Shown here: in pieces, positions 9,237-18,576 of the stretch
How positions within the stretch are numbered: position 1 is the first letter of the stretch
How the letters are laid out: each line of letters starts with the position of its first letter
Source: CAIKZZ01 sp036742455
Lineage (GTDB): Bacteria > Pseudomonadota > Gammaproteobacteria > Steroidobacterales > Steroidobacteraceae
DNA length: 64,000 nt
Reading direction: 5' to 3'
Assembly (NCBI GenBank): GCA_036742455.1
Contig: DAINQU010000009.1
Location: 57,471 to 121,470, forward strand
Translations under genes and position numbers: made by a program
The notes under the pieces: generated by a model
The model's input: only the letters and a program-made list of their open reading frames with translations
Database searches by the model: none
What the model was told of the DNA's origin: nothing

Positions 9237-10433
9237 ATGAAGACTGAAGATACCGTCGCTCGCGCCGCACTCTCTGCGCGTGACATCCGCTTAAGCCTCG
9301 CCGCCGTGCTGATCAGCGACTTCGGCGTCGGCGTTCTGTTCGGCTTTCAGCCGCCGCTGATCGCGTTCCTGTTGGAACGGGCGGGCCACTCCAACTTCAT
9401 GATCGGCATGGTCGTCAGTATCGGTACCTTGGCCGTCATTCTGCTGGGGCCGCTGTATCCCTCGATGCTCACGCGCATCGGCATGCGGCGATCCTTGGTC
9501 GGCGGCATATTGCTCGCGGTGCTGCTCATCTTGGCGATGCCGCTCTACACCGGCGCCCCCGCGTGGCTGGTCAGTCGCTTTCTCAGCGGTGTCGGTTTAG
9601 GACTCGCGTGGATCGCGAGCGAGATCTGGCTCAATCGCCTCGCCACCGACGCCAACCGCAGCATCGTCATGGGCCTGTACGCCACGGTGTTTGCGCTCGG
9701 CGTGTTCGCAGGACCCTTGTTGCTGGAATTGACCGGAACGGAAGGTCTCGCGCCGTTCGTGGTGGGCGCGCTCGCCGTGGCCGTCTCGGTCGTGCCGCTC
9801 ATGCTTGTCCGGCACGCGCCCGCCGCCGAGCCGGAACACGCATCGTCGCGCGGCCTACTGCGCGTCATGGCGACGGCGCCCGTGGTCATGTTGGCCGCCC
9901 TCACGGCCGGACTCGTCGAATCAGCCGATCTCTCGCTGCTGCCCTTGTTCGGCTTGAAGTACGGACTCTCGGAGACCGCGGCGTTGCGGTTGGTGTCCGT
10001 CTTTCTGGTGGGTAACGTCATCCTGCAATTGCCGATCGGGCATTTAGCCGACCGCTACGGGCGCCGAAACATCTTGTCGGTCTGCGCCGTGATCAGCACC
10101 GTCGGACCGCTGCTCCTGCCGCTCGCACTGGGGCACGCCTCGCCGTGGCTTTGGCCGGTGCTGTTTGTCTGGGGCGGCACCATGTACAGCTTCTACACGC
10201 AAGGGATCGCTCTGATCGGCGATACCTACCCGTCGCATGAGTTGCCCACGGCCAATACCGCGTTTGTGATGGTGTATTGCGCGGGCGGGATGTTGGGCCC
10301 CGGGCTCGGCGGCATCGCGATGGACCTCTGGCACGCCGATGGCTTTGTTCTCCTGGTCGCCAGCGCCGCCCTCGTATTGGCGCTCGGGATTGGTCTTGAG
10401 ACGCTGCGGCGACGCACCGCAAGGGCGGCCTGA
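9237..10433 (+). CDS. MFS transporter
   Basis: A 398-residue protein with 12 predicted membrane helices. The second-half signature G-H-L-A-D-R-Y-G-R-R-N marks the cytoplasmic loop typical of the major facilitator superfamily; the first-half equivalent (P-S-M-L-T-R-I-G-M-R-R) is degenerate. It resembles the YcaD/sugar-exporter group of drug:H+ antiporters, but the substrate is unknown. The ATG at 9237 is preceded by AAGAG at a usable distance. It stands between the pseudouridine synthase and a TauE-like gene with 80-150 bp gaps, so it may have its own promoter. Confidence 0.9.
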   Translation: MKTEDTVARAALSARDIRLSLAAVLISDFGVGVLFGFQPPLIAFLLERAGHSNFMIGMVVSIGTLAVILLGPLYPSMLTRIGMRRSLVGGILLAVLLILAMPLYTGAPAWLVSRFLSGVGLGLAWIASEIWLNRLATDANRSIVMGLYATVFALGVFAGPLLLELTGTEGLAPFVVGALAVAVSVVPLMLVRHAPAAEPEHASSRGLLRVMATAPVVMLAALTAGLVESADLSLLPLFGLKYGLSETAALRLVSVFLVGNVILQLPIGHLADRYGRRNILSVCAVISTVGPLLLPLALGHASPWLWPVLFVWGGTMYSFYTQGIALIGDTYPSHELPTANTAFVMVYCAGGMLGPGLGGIAMDLWHADGFVLLVASAALVLALGIGLETLRRRTARAA

Positions 10434-10514
10434 TTCTGTCGGCCGACTGGACAGACCGCCCCAACCGTTTTACAACCGACCGGGCGACACGCGGTCGCGA
10501 CGGACATTGAACCG

Positions 10515-11384
10515 ATGGACCACGCTCAAGCGGCACTGCTCGCGATCATCAGCCTCGCCGCCGTCCTTTTTCTCGTGAGTTGGTGGCGGACGGCCCGCAG
10601 ACACCCGGACTGCCGACGCCCGTCGGCGCTCGAAATAGCCATCGGCGTCGTCACCAATTTCTTCGACACGCTCGGCATCGGCTCCTTCCCGACCTCGACC
10701 AGTCTCTTTCGGCTGAAGCGCATGGTGCGGGACGAAGACATCCCGGGCACCCTGAACATCGGGCATGCGCCGGCCGCCATTGCCGAAGCGCTGATCTTCA
10801 TCACCGCGGTCAACGTGGATCCCCTGCTCCTCGTGTGCACGACCGCCAGTACCGCGCTCGGCGCGTGGACCGGCGCAGGGTGGGTCGTGCGGTTGCCGAC
10901 CCGGTCCTTGCAGTGGGTGTTGGGGTGCGGGTCCTTGATTGCCGGGCTTCTGTTTATCGCGGTGAACGTGCACTGGCTGCCCGGCGGCGGTGAGGCGTTT
11001 GCGCTCGCGGGGTGGCGCTTTGGCGTGGCCATTGGCGCGACCTACGTACTCGGCGCACTGATGGCCGCCGGCGTCGGATTATTCGGGCCGTGCATGATCA
11101 TTCTGTCGTTGCTCGGGATGCACCCGATCGCCGCCTTCCCCATCATGATGTCGGCGGGAGCGCTGCAACAAATCATCTCGGGCATACGCTATCTGCACAC
11201 CGGTCGATATGCGTTCGGCACCGCAGTCGGGTTGGCCATTGGGGGCGTGGTGGGTGTGATCATCGCGGCCTACCTCGTCAAGTCGCTACCGGTGACCGCC
11301 CTGCGTTGGCTCGTCGCGCTGGTCGCGCTCTACGTGGCGGGGTCGTTCTTACGCAGCGCCGTACGCTCAACCCCCACGGTCTGA
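10515..11384 (+). CDS. TauE/SafE-type membrane permease
   Basis: A 289-residue integral membrane protein with about eight hydrophobic segments. The N-terminal half carries the T-N-F-F-D-T-L-G-I-G-S-F-x-P signature and the second half a matching G-V-G-L-F-G-P-C motif, giving the internal duplication expected of TauE/SafE (PF01925) anion exporters of sulfite, sulfoacetate and related compounds. The sulfur substrate is a family-level expectation only. ATG 10515 fits the family N terminus; the following SOUL gene is 78 bp downstream. Confidence 0.82.
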   Translation: MDHAQAALLAIISLAAVLFLVSWWRTARRHPDCRRPSALEIAIGVVTNFFDTLGIGSFPTSTSLFRLKRMVRDEDIPGTLNIGHAPAAIAEALIFITAVNVDPLLLVCTTASTALGAWTGAGWVVRLPTRSLQWVLGCGSLIAGLLFIAVNVHWLPGGGEAFALAGWRFGVAIGATYVLGALMAAGVGLFGPCMIILSLLGMHPIAAFPIMMSAGALQQIISGIRYLHTGRYAFGTAVGLAIGGVVGVIIAAYLVKSLPVTALRWLVALVALYVAGSFLRSAVRSTPTV

Positions 11385-11462
11385 CGGCCGTGGGCGCCTA
11401 AGCGTGGCACACTGGGTACCCACCCTCGCCGAAATGTGCGCTGCGGTGACAGGAGGTCGACG

Positions 11463-12113
11463 ATGAGATGGAATCGCAGTCGAGGGTTGTCCCTCGCCCT
11501 ACTCGCTTGCCTGCTGTGCATTGGAGGTCGCGCCATGGCCATCGAAGAACCCGCGTTTAAGGTCGACGTACACGACGGCGATTTTGAAGTGCGCACCTAC
11601 GGTCCGCGCATCGTCGCCGAAACCGTTGTGCCGGGCTCGCTCAACGAGGCCTCGAATGCCGGCTTTCGGCGCGTGGCGGGGTATATCTTTGGCCGTAACC
11701 GACTGCGCGAAGGCGGCAGCGCATCGATCGCCATGACGGCGCCGGTCACGGTGAGTCAGTCGACCAAGATTGAGATGACCGCGCCGGTGACCACGAAGCC
11801 GGAGAACGACGGCTACCGTCTGCAGTTCGTGATGCCCGCGCAATACACGATGGACACGCTGCCCATTCCGCTCGATCCGACGGTGCATCTGAGTGAGCGG
11901 CCGGCGGCGACCTTTGCTGTCATCCGCTTTTCCGGGTTTTGCGGCGAAAGCAAAGTCGCGCAACGCACCGCCGCCTTGCAAGCCTGGATCCGGCAACACC
12001 GCTACACACCGATCGGCATCGCTGAACTGGCGCGCTATGACCCGCCGTGGCAGTTGCCGTTCTGGCGACGCAACGAAATCTTGATCCCCATTGCCCCGCC
12101 GGCGACGAAATAG
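11463..12113 (+). CDS. SOUL-family heme-binding protein, exported
   Basis: About 216 residues. ATG 11463 is preceded by a near-perfect ribosome site, AGGAGGT (11451-11457), so the longer frame from 11436 is rejected. A signal peptide (residues ~1-28) ends at GGRAMA. The body opens with E-E-P-A-F-K-V-x-x-x-D-G-D-F-E-V-R-x-Y and contains I-A-M-T-A-P-V twice, hallmarks of SOUL/HBP proteins, which bind heme or related tetrapyrroles. Export suggests a periplasmic role in heme handling; this is inferred. Confidence 0.9.
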   Translation: MRWNRSRGLSLALLACLLCIGGRAMAIEEPAFKVDVHDGDFEVRTYGPRIVAETVVPGSLNEASNAGFRRVAGYIFGRNRLREGGSASIAMTAPVTVSQSTKIEMTAPVTTKPENDGYRLQFVMPAQYTMDTLPIPLDPTVHLSERPAATFAVIRFSGFCGESKVAQRTAALQAWIRQHRYTPIGIAELARYDPPWQLPFWRRNEILIPIAPPATK

Positions 12114-12206
12114 GTCGCCGATTGCGGTCATCGCTCCCGAACAGTCCATCATTCCGTCAGCGTTGCTGCACCGAGGACGCTGACGGTTTCACGTGAGGTT
12201 CCCCCG

Positions 12207-13904
12207 ATGAGCACAGTGTCGCGACGCTTTTTTCTGGCCGGTGCCGCAGCCGCACTCCCTCTCAGCGCCGCAGTGGCAGTTCGCCGTGACGCTGCAGGAG
12301 CGAGCGTTGCTGAGGCCGAAGGCGCGGCCGACACGATCATCGTGGGAGCGCGCGTGTACACGATGGATGCGCAGCAACCGCGCGCCGAAGCCGTTGCGCT
12401 GCGCGGCGACCGCATCCTAGCGGTCGGTCGTCGGGACTACGTGAGCCAGTGGACGACTGCGCACACGCGCGTCATCGATGCGCACGGACTGACCTTGCTG
12501 CCGGGCTTCATCGATGCGCACAGTCACCCGTTGCTGCAAAGCGTCGCCACCGGCGTGGACGTGGGGCTTGCCAGCATTGCCGACGTGAAAGCGGCGTTGG
12601 CGCGCAAAGCCGCTGCAACCCCTCCGGGACAGTGGGTCACGGGCATCATGTACGACGACACCAAGTTCCGCGAAGGACGCGCGTTGACGCGCAGCGATAT
12701 CGATGCGGTGGTGAGCGATCACCCCGTGATCGTCCGCCATCGCGGCGGGCATACGGCCGTGGTGAACTCCCAAGCGTTCGCCCTGGCCGGCATCACGATC
12801 GACACACCGGACCCGGTCGGCGGCAAGTACTTCCGGGAGAACGGTGCGCTCACCGGCAAAGTGGCGGAGCTCGCGGTCGAAGTCTTCGATCGCGTCGGCG
12901 TCTGGCCCGTCGAAGACCGCGCCACGAGGGCGCAGTCGGCCGCCCTCATTTCCCGAAAAATGGCCGCGTGTGGTCTGACGTCCACGACTGATGCCTGGAC
13001 AGAGCGCGATAATTTCATTGCCTATCAGGACGCGCGCGCGGCAGGCGAATTGTGTTTCCGCATCAGTTGCATGCCCAGCGGCCGCTCGGACCTGTACACC
13101 GGCCTCAAGATGGCCGGACTGCGCTCGGGTTTTGGCGATGAGATGATCCGTATCGGCGCCGTGAAGTACGCCGCGGACGGCTCCGCGTCGGAGCGCACCA
13201 TGCGCATGAGCACGCCGTACACGGGGCGCCCGGAGGATTTTGGCATCCTCACCATGGACCAACAGCAGATCGACGACGCCGTGCAAGACGCGCTCGCCAA
13301 CGGTTTCCGCATCGGTATCCATGCCAACGGGGACGTCACGATTCGGATGGTCTTGGATGCCTACGAGCGTGGCTTGAAGGGATGGGTCGGGCCCAATCCG
13401 CGTCTGCGCATCGAGCACTGCTCACTGGTGGATCCCGAGATTATCGCTCGCATCAAAGCACTCGGCGTGATTCCGGCCCCGTTCTACACCTACGCCTATT
13501 ACCACGGCGAAAAATGGTCCGAGTACGGCGATGCGAAGATGGAGCGCATGTTCACGCATCGCAGTTTCATCGATGCGGGGATCCCCGTGGCACCGGCGTC
13601 GGATTTCACCCCCGGGCCCTATGAGCCGATGATGGCGTTGCAGAGCATGGTGACCCGTAAGGATCGCTCGGGCCACGTGTGGGGTCCGTCGCAACGGATC
13701 TCCATTGATGAGGCGCTGCGCGTCTGCACGGTGAACGGCGCCTACGCGTCGTGTGAAGAGGACCTCAAGGGATCACTGACGCCCGGTAAGTTGGCGGACT
13801 GCGTCTTGCTCGGACAGGACCCACACGACACGGATCCCGATCGATTGGTGGATATCCCGATCGCACGAACGATCTTGGGCGGCAAAACCGTCCACGAAGC
13901 CTAA
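12207..13904 (+). CDS. Tat-exported amidohydrolase (YtcJ-like)
   Basis: A 565-residue protein starting with a twin-arginine signal (S-R-R-F-F-L-A-G-A-A-A-A-L), so it should be exported folded through Tat. The amidohydrolase core has the metal-binding strand L-L-P-G-F-I-D-A-H-S-H-P, later H-x-N-G-D and E-H-C-S-L ligands, and the final strand G-K-L-A-D-C-V-L-L-G-Q-D-P. The organisation matches the amidohydrolase_3 (YtcJ) group; substrates of that group are mostly unknown. GTGAGGTT lies upstream of ATG 12207. Neighbouring exported hydrolases (phosphoesterase, alpha/beta hydrolase) suggest a periplasmic degradation locus. Confidence 0.9.
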   Translation: MSTVSRRFFLAGAAAALPLSAAVAVRRDAAGASVAEAEGAADTIIVGARVYTMDAQQPRAEAVALRGDRILAVGRRDYVSQWTTAHTRVIDAHGLTLLPGFIDAHSHPLLQSVATGVDVGLASIADVKAALARKAAATPPGQWVTGIMYDDTKFREGRALTRSDIDAVVSDHPVIVRHRGGHTAVVNSQAFALAGITIDTPDPVGGKYFRENGALTGKVAELAVEVFDRVGVWPVEDRATRAQSAALISRKMAACGLTSTTDAWTERDNFIAYQDARAAGELCFRISCMPSGRSDLYTGLKMAGLRSGFGDEMIRIGAVKYAADGSASERTMRMSTPYTGRPEDFGILTMDQQQIDDAVQDALANGFRIGIHANGDVTIRMVLDAYERGLKGWVGPNPRLRIEHCSLVDPEIIARIKALGVIPAPFYTYAYYHGEKWSEYGDAKMERMFTHRSFIDAGIPVAPASDFTPGPYEPMMALQSMVTRKDRSGHVWGPSQRISIDEALRVCTVNGAYASCEEDLKGSLTPGKLADCVLLGQDPHDTDPDRLVDIPIARTILGGKTVHEA

Positions 13905-13935
13905 CGACGCACACTGAACGAATGGAGCATCCGCC

Positions 13936-15150
13936 GTGATACGGATAGTTGGTTTGACTCGCCCTCTCCTCGCTACGCTGTTGGGCATGACGGTGGCATT
14001 GGCGGGCCCCGTGGCGGCCGCGCAGCCACCGATCGGTCATGTTTTCATGATCGTTCTGGAGAACAAGGGCTTTGAGGACACCTTCGGGGCCCACACCCAA
14101 GCGCCGTACTTTGCGCACGAACTGACCCGCCAAGGGGTGCTGTTGACCCAATATTTCGGGACTGCGCATTACAGCCTCGGCAATTACTTGGCGATGATCA
14201 GCGGCCAGGGCGGCACGCCGCAGACGCGTGACGATTGCGAGACCTTTGAAGACTTCGTATCCAGCGGCACCACCGCGGATGGTCAAGAAATCGGTCACGG
14301 CTGCGTCTATCCCGCACATACGAAAACGCTGGCCGACCAGCTGCAAACCGTGGGTCGCTCGTGGCAAGGCTACATGGAAGACATCGGCAACAACCCGCAA
14401 CGCGAAAACGCACGCTGCGGTGCACCGACCATCGGGGCCCCGGACCCGACGCAAAGCGCCCAAAAGGGTGACCAATACGCGGCCCGCCACAATCCGTTCG
14501 TGTACTTCCACTCACTCGTCGACAGCGGTGCGTGCGCCGACCATGTCGGTCCGCTGGCACAGCTATCCAAGGACCTCGAGACGGTCGCAACGACACCCGC
14601 CTTCGCGTTCATTACCCCAAACCTGTGCAACGACGGCCATGACGCACCGTGCAAAGACGGTGCTCCGGGCGGTCTCGTGTCGGCCGACGCCTTTCTGAAA
14701 ACCTGGGTTCCGCGCATTCTGGAATCGCCAGCCTTTCGCAAAGACGGCCTGCTGATCGTGACCTTCGACGAAGGCGACAGCGTTCAAACGACGCTGCCCG
14801 ATGGCCGGATACAAGACGTGTTTGAAGGCCAGTCGTGCTGCGGTCAACAACCCGGCCCGAACATCGGTCCGTTCCCGGCGATCGAGAGCGATGACCATTA
14901 CGTCACGAAGCTGCAGAGTTTCGGGGGTGATCGGACCGGCACGGTCTTGGTCTCCCCGTTCCTGCGCGCCGGCGCCGTGTCCACCACCCCTTTCAATCAC
15001 TACAGCCTGTTGAAAAGCATCGAGGATCTGCTCGGTACGCGCGGCCACCTCGGTTACGCCGCGCAACCCGGGTTGATCGGTTTTTTCGACGCGGGTTCGG
15101 ACATTCAAACGGCTACACACGCAGTGCTCCCGGCGAAGGCTCATCGCTGA
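13936..15150 (+). CDS. Secreted phosphoesterase (acid phosphatase/phospholipase C-like, PF04185 type)
   Basis: A 404-residue protein starting with GTG 13936, with GGAG eight bases upstream. Signal peptide to about residue 29 (VAAAQ). The core begins H-V-F-M-I-V-L-E-N-K-G-F-E-D-T-F-G, the first metal-ligand motif of the phosphoesterase superfamily. It continues with T-A-H-Y-S-L-G-N-Y-L-A-M-I-S-G (position of the nucleophile/second ligand) and ends with L-L-I-V-T-F-D-E-G-D and D-D-H-Y. Several Cys pairs suggest disulfides. Likely a periplasmic phosphomonoesterase or phosphodiesterase; substrate unknown. Confidence 0.85.
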   Translation: MIRIVGLTRPLLATLLGMTVALAGPVAAAQPPIGHVFMIVLENKGFEDTFGAHTQAPYFAHELTRQGVLLTQYFGTAHYSLGNYLAMISGQGGTPQTRDDCETFEDFVSSGTTADGQEIGHGCVYPAHTKTLADQLQTVGRSWQGYMEDIGNNPQRENARCGAPTIGAPDPTQSAQKGDQYAARHNPFVYFHSLVDSGACADHVGPLAQLSKDLETVATTPAFAFITPNLCNDGHDAPCKDGAPGGLVSADAFLKTWVPRILESPAFRKDGLLIVTFDEGDSVQTTLPDGRIQDVFEGQSCCGQQPGPNIGPFPAIESDDHYVTKLQSFGGDRTGTVLVSPFLRAGAVSTTPFNHYSLLKSIEDLLGTRGHLGYAAQPGLIGFFDAGSDIQTATHAVLPAKAHR

Positions 15151-15546
15151 ATGTGGAATCATCGAGCCAAACGGGAGCGGCCGTGCGGGCCTCATTCTGC
15201 TGCGCGACTGCCCAAAGTCGCCGATAACGTCGCCGTCGGCAATGCCATTCAACTCGCGCTGGACCGGGCGCTGCGTACCGAACGCCGGTTGTCCGACGTA
15301 ACCGTCGCAGGCCTACTGCTGGTCTGCGCCGGCGCGGCGATGGTCATCCGCCCTTTCGGTCCTACCCTATCCAATCCCAGCATCGTTCCGAAGGCCGATC
15401 CCTACGCTGGGCTGGCGCTCCTCCAGTCGCTCCCGTTGTTCGCGACGCAAGTGCCCGGCGCGGTCGCCATCGTTCTGGGCGGCGCTCTGCTGCTCTGCGT
15501 ACGGTGGCTACGCCGTCACATTCGGAATGCGGAATCGTTGGATTAG
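15151..15546 (+). CDS. Hypothetical small membrane protein
   Basis: A 131-residue frame whose ATG directly follows the TGA of the phosphoesterase gene. It shows two hydrophobic stretches (residues ~48-68 and ~100-120) separated by a short polar loop, and a basic N terminus. No family recognised. It could be translated by reinitiation after the phosphoesterase stop, as no ribosome site of its own stands out. Since it could also be a chance frame in GC-rich DNA, confidence is moderate. Confidence 0.45.
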   Translation: MWNHRAKRERPCGPHSAARLPKVADNVAVGNAIQLALDRALRTERRLSDVTVAGLLLVCAGAAMVIRPFGPTLSNPSIVPKADPYAGLALLQSLPLFATQVPGAVAIVLGGALLLCVRWLRRHIRNAESLD

Positions 15547-15798
15547 CGACGCATCTTTGGTGAGCGGCCACAGACAACCGGTCGGCCATCGCGAGCGTAT
15601 GGCGTACTCGAACCAACGACGAGAGAAACTTAACCCGGCTGCCGTACGATCTACGGTCACACCGTGAGAGTTGTTAGCATCACCGCTGCGACGGGTCGGC
15701 ACGCACCGGAGTCGGCGAGTGCTTCACCGCATAGCCGAGATACGTCTGCTGTCCACCCTCACCGGACACCCAATCGATCTGTTCCGCTGGAGATCCGC

Positions 15799-16917
15799 AT
15801 GCCCACTGTTTTACCGGGGACTCGACGAACCCACGCGCTGTTACTGCTGATGCTTATGGCGTGCGGACTCGCCGCGTCGACTACGGCGCAGGAAATTCAC
15901 GTTTATTCGATCGACCATTTCCCGTTGGAGAATGGCACCGTGCTGCCGCGCGCGAACGTGCGCTACGTGACCTACGGGACGCTTAATGCCACGCGCAGCA
16001 ATGCGATATTGCTGCCCTCCCATTACATGGCGGACGGGCACGGCTACGAGTGGCTGATCGGAAAAGGTCGCGCGCTGGATCCGGACCGCTACTTTCTGGT
16101 AGCGACCGAACTGTTCGGCAATGGTCATTCGTCGTCACCCAGCAATACACCGGAACCGTTTCACGGTCCTCGATTTCCCGTTACGACCATTCGAGATAAC
16201 GTCACCGCAGTACACGACCTTTTGGTCCGTGAACTCCATATCGATCATCTAACGGCCATCATCGGCTTTTCGATGGGTGGCCAGCAGGCCTTCCAATGGG
16301 GCGTCAGCTACCCAGACTTCGCGGACGCCATCGTCGTCACGGCCGCCACGGCCAAGACGTGGCCGCACGGCGTCGTCCGGTTGGAGGGGCAGATAGCCGC
16401 CATTACCGCCGACCCCACTTTTAATGCGGGGAATTACGCGGAACAGCCGGTCCACGGAATAGACGCATTTGGCCTGGTCTGGACCGCTTGGCTGTACTCT
16501 CAGCAATGGTGGCGGGACGAACTGTGGCGTGCCGACTCCCCTGCAGGGAGCACCTTCAGCTCCGTGCTTGCGAGCTATAGGCACGATTTTATTCCCGGGG
16601 CGGATGCGAACGATTTGATACTGCAAATGCGCACGTGGGAGCAGCACGATATCGGCACCACGCCCGGTTTTGACGGCGACATTAAGCGGGCGTTGGGTTC
16701 CATCCACGCCCGCCTCCTGTACATGCCCTCGGCAACCGACCTGTACTTCCCGGTAGAGGACGCGCGTTTCGAAGCACCCTTTATCCCTCACGTCACGCTC
16801 AAGCCAATACCGTCGCTGTGGGGACACACCGCGGGCGCCGCCAGCAATCCCGAAGACGCGCGCTTTCTCAATACTGAAATTGCTGCGTTCTTGGACGCAT
16901 CAACCCGGCAGCCATAG
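15799..16917 (+). CDS. Secreted alpha/beta hydrolase of the MetX-like group
   Basis: About 372 residues. ATG 15799 has GGAG (15789-15792) upstream and starts a signal peptide (residues ~1-31), so the extension from 15664 is rejected. The alpha/beta-hydrolase nucleophile elbow is G-F-S-M-G-G-Q-Q-A-F, the acidic residue is probably in P-S-A-T-D-L-Y-F-P, and the histidine is in W-G-H-T-A-G-A. The order and the V-T-Y-G-T-L-N opening match the homoserine O-acetyltransferase-like family. The signal peptide and the lack of other methionine genes make a biosynthetic role unlikely; an exported esterase or hydrolase fits better. Confidence 0.82.
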   Translation: MPTVLPGTRRTHALLLLMLMACGLAASTTAQEIHVYSIDHFPLENGTVLPRANVRYVTYGTLNATRSNAILLPSHYMADGHGYEWLIGKGRALDPDRYFLVATELFGNGHSSSPSNTPEPFHGPRFPVTTIRDNVTAVHDLLVRELHIDHLTAIIGFSMGGQQAFQWGVSYPDFADAIVVTAATAKTWPHGVVRLEGQIAAITADPTFNAGNYAEQPVHGIDAFGLVWTAWLYSQQWWRDELWRADSPAGSTFSSVLASYRHDFIPGADANDLILQMRTWEQHDIGTTPGFDGDIKRALGSIHARLLYMPSATDLYFPVEDARFEAPFIPHVTLKPIPSLWGHTAGAASNPEDARFLNTEIAAFLDASTRQP

Positions 16918-17040
16918 GCAGCGAGGACGATCGTGCGGGCAGGTCTCTGGGCGTAGAGCCGCGAGTGACTGAAACCCTTACGGCTGGCCGAGACTACTGC
17001 CTCACTTAGCGCTCGTACCGTGAGTCACACTCCCGGGGCA

Positions 17041-18576
17041 TCAAAACTCAAGCCGAATTTGCGGATCCATACGCTCCTTGACCAACGGCTGGCGCTTTCG
17101 CGCTGTCGACGGGATTCCGGCCTTCCGACTGCCATGTTTGGCCACAATCGCTTGAGCCTCTTGATAGTGCTCCATCCCTCGGCGCACCGAATAGAGCGCG
17201 TCGCGAGCCGCGCGTCCTGCGACCGCGTGGTCGACAATCGGTGGCGGGTACGCTAACCCGTTAGCGCCCGGCCAGAGCCAAGGCTCGTGCAGATACTCGT
17301 CCGGGACGGATGCCAGCTCGGGCACGTAGGCCCGCACGAACTGTCCGTCCGGGTCTTGGTCACGCCCCTGCTTTACCGGGTTGTAGACCCGCATCGCGTT
17401 GATGCCGGTCGTCCCCGACTGCATCTGCACCTGCGACCAGTGAATGCCCGGCTCGTAGTCGACGAACTGCCTCGCGAGATGCAAACCCGTCTCGCGCCAC
17501 GGCAGCCACAGGTGATAGCTCGCGAACGACATCAGCATCGCGCGCATTCGAAAGTTGATCCAACCGTGCTGATCGACGGCTCGCATGCACGCGTCGATAA
17601 ACGGGTAGCCGGTGTTGCCGGTCGTCCAGGCGGTTAACCGCGCCGAATCCGCCACGTCCGGCCGCAGTCCATCATAAGCCCGGTGTAAATTCTCGAATTC
17701 GATCCTCGGCTCATCCTCCAGTTTCTGCATGAAATGGCAGTGCCAGTGCAGTCGCGCCAAAAATGACGTCAACGACGCACGCCAGCGTGCCGCCGCAGGA
17801 TCGTCGGATTCCTCGAGGGCTTGCCGGCGTGCCCACGTCGCCTGCGCCACTTCGCGCATCGACACGGTTCCCCACGTCAGGTATGGCGACAGTCGGGAAC
17901 TGGCGCGGAATGCGGTCACGGGACTCGACATCTGGAAGCGATACTCGCGACCGCGCTGAGTCAGAAAACTGCGCAGCGTGCGCACGGCTTCCGCGCGCCC
18001 GCCGGGTTGTCGGTGAGGACACGGGTCGGGCGGCAGACCCAACTCCGCCGCCGTTGGTATGTGTGTCGGCCAATGACCCTGGAGGGGACGCAACGCGGTC
18101 GGCGCCGGCACGCGCGGCTCGGCCATCTGCCGATCCCACGCCTTCGCCCAGCCGTCCCGGGACGCCAGCCGACGTCTGACCCCGAAGGGGCGGATCTCAT
18201 GCCACGGGACGCCCGCCTCGCGGGCCCAGGCCTGCACCGCCCGGTCTCGCGCGTAGGTCCACCCGTTGCCCGTCTCCTCGTGACTCCAGAGGGCCGCAAT
18301 GCCCTCGCGTGCGTGCAGACGCCGAAAAATGGACACGGCGTCGCCGACGAGGACGCACAACGGCTGCCCGAGCGTTCCCAAGGTCGCCTGCAGTTCACGA
18401 AGACTGTCCGCCGCAAACGCCCACTGCCGACCCGAGGCATCCGGCTGAGCCCAGAGTTCGGGTTCGGCGATGTACAGCGGCAACACGGGACCGGCCTCGG
18501 CCGCCTGCGCCAGCGGTGGGTGGTCGTGGATCCGCACGTCGCGCTTGAACCAGACCACCTGCAGAGGGCGTGTCAC
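17041..18576 (-). CDS. Cryptochrome/deoxyribodipyrimidine photolyase family protein
   Basis: A 511-residue flavoprotein. The N-terminal alpha/beta antenna domain starts V-V-W-F-K-R-D-V-R-I-H-D-H-P-P-L. The FAD-binding helical domain includes S-R-L-S-P-Y-L-T-W-G-T-V-S, the N-T-G-Y-P-F-I-D-A-C-M-R substrate/FAD region, and I-N-F-R-M-R-A-M-L-M-S-F-A-S. Near the C terminus it has Q-M-Q-S-G-T-T-G-I-N-A-M-R-V-Y-N-P-V-K-Q. This variant of the usual N-x-x-x-Q-W region belongs to a divergent branch, so CPD repair, 6-4 repair and signalling remain open. It starts at GTG 18576, overlapping the upstream photolyase-like gene by four bases (GTGA), so the two are translationally coupled. Confidence 0.9.
   Translation of the reverse strand: MTRPLQVVWFKRDVRIHDHPPLAQAAEAGPVLPLYIAEPELWAQPDASGRQWAFAADSLRELQATLGTLGQPLCVLVGDAVSIFRRLHAREGIAALWSHEETGNGWTYARDRAVQAWAREAGVPWHEIRPFGVRRRLASRDGWAKAWDRQMAEPRVPAPTALRPLQGHWPTHIPTAAELGLPPDPCPHRQPGGRAEAVRTLRSFLTQRGREYRFQMSSPVTAFRASSRLSPYLTWGTVSMREVAQATWARRQALEESDDPAAARWRASLTSFLARLHWHCHFMQKLEDEPRIEFENLHRAYDGLRPDVADSARLTAWTTGNTGYPFIDACMRAVDQHGWINFRMRAMLMSFASYHLWLPWRETGLHLARQFVDYEPGIHWSQVQMQSGTTGINAMRVYNPVKQGRDQDPDGQFVRAYVPELASVPDEYLHEPWLWPGANGLAYPPPIVDHAVAGRAARDALYSVRRGMEHYQEAQAIVAKHGSRKAGIPSTARKRQPLVKERMDPQIRLEF

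Noticed and set aside
15799..16917. Homoserine O-acetyltransferase (metX) assignment
   Set aside because: Sequence is MetX-like, but the signal peptide and absence of methionine genes argue for an exported hydrolase, so no gene symbol is given.
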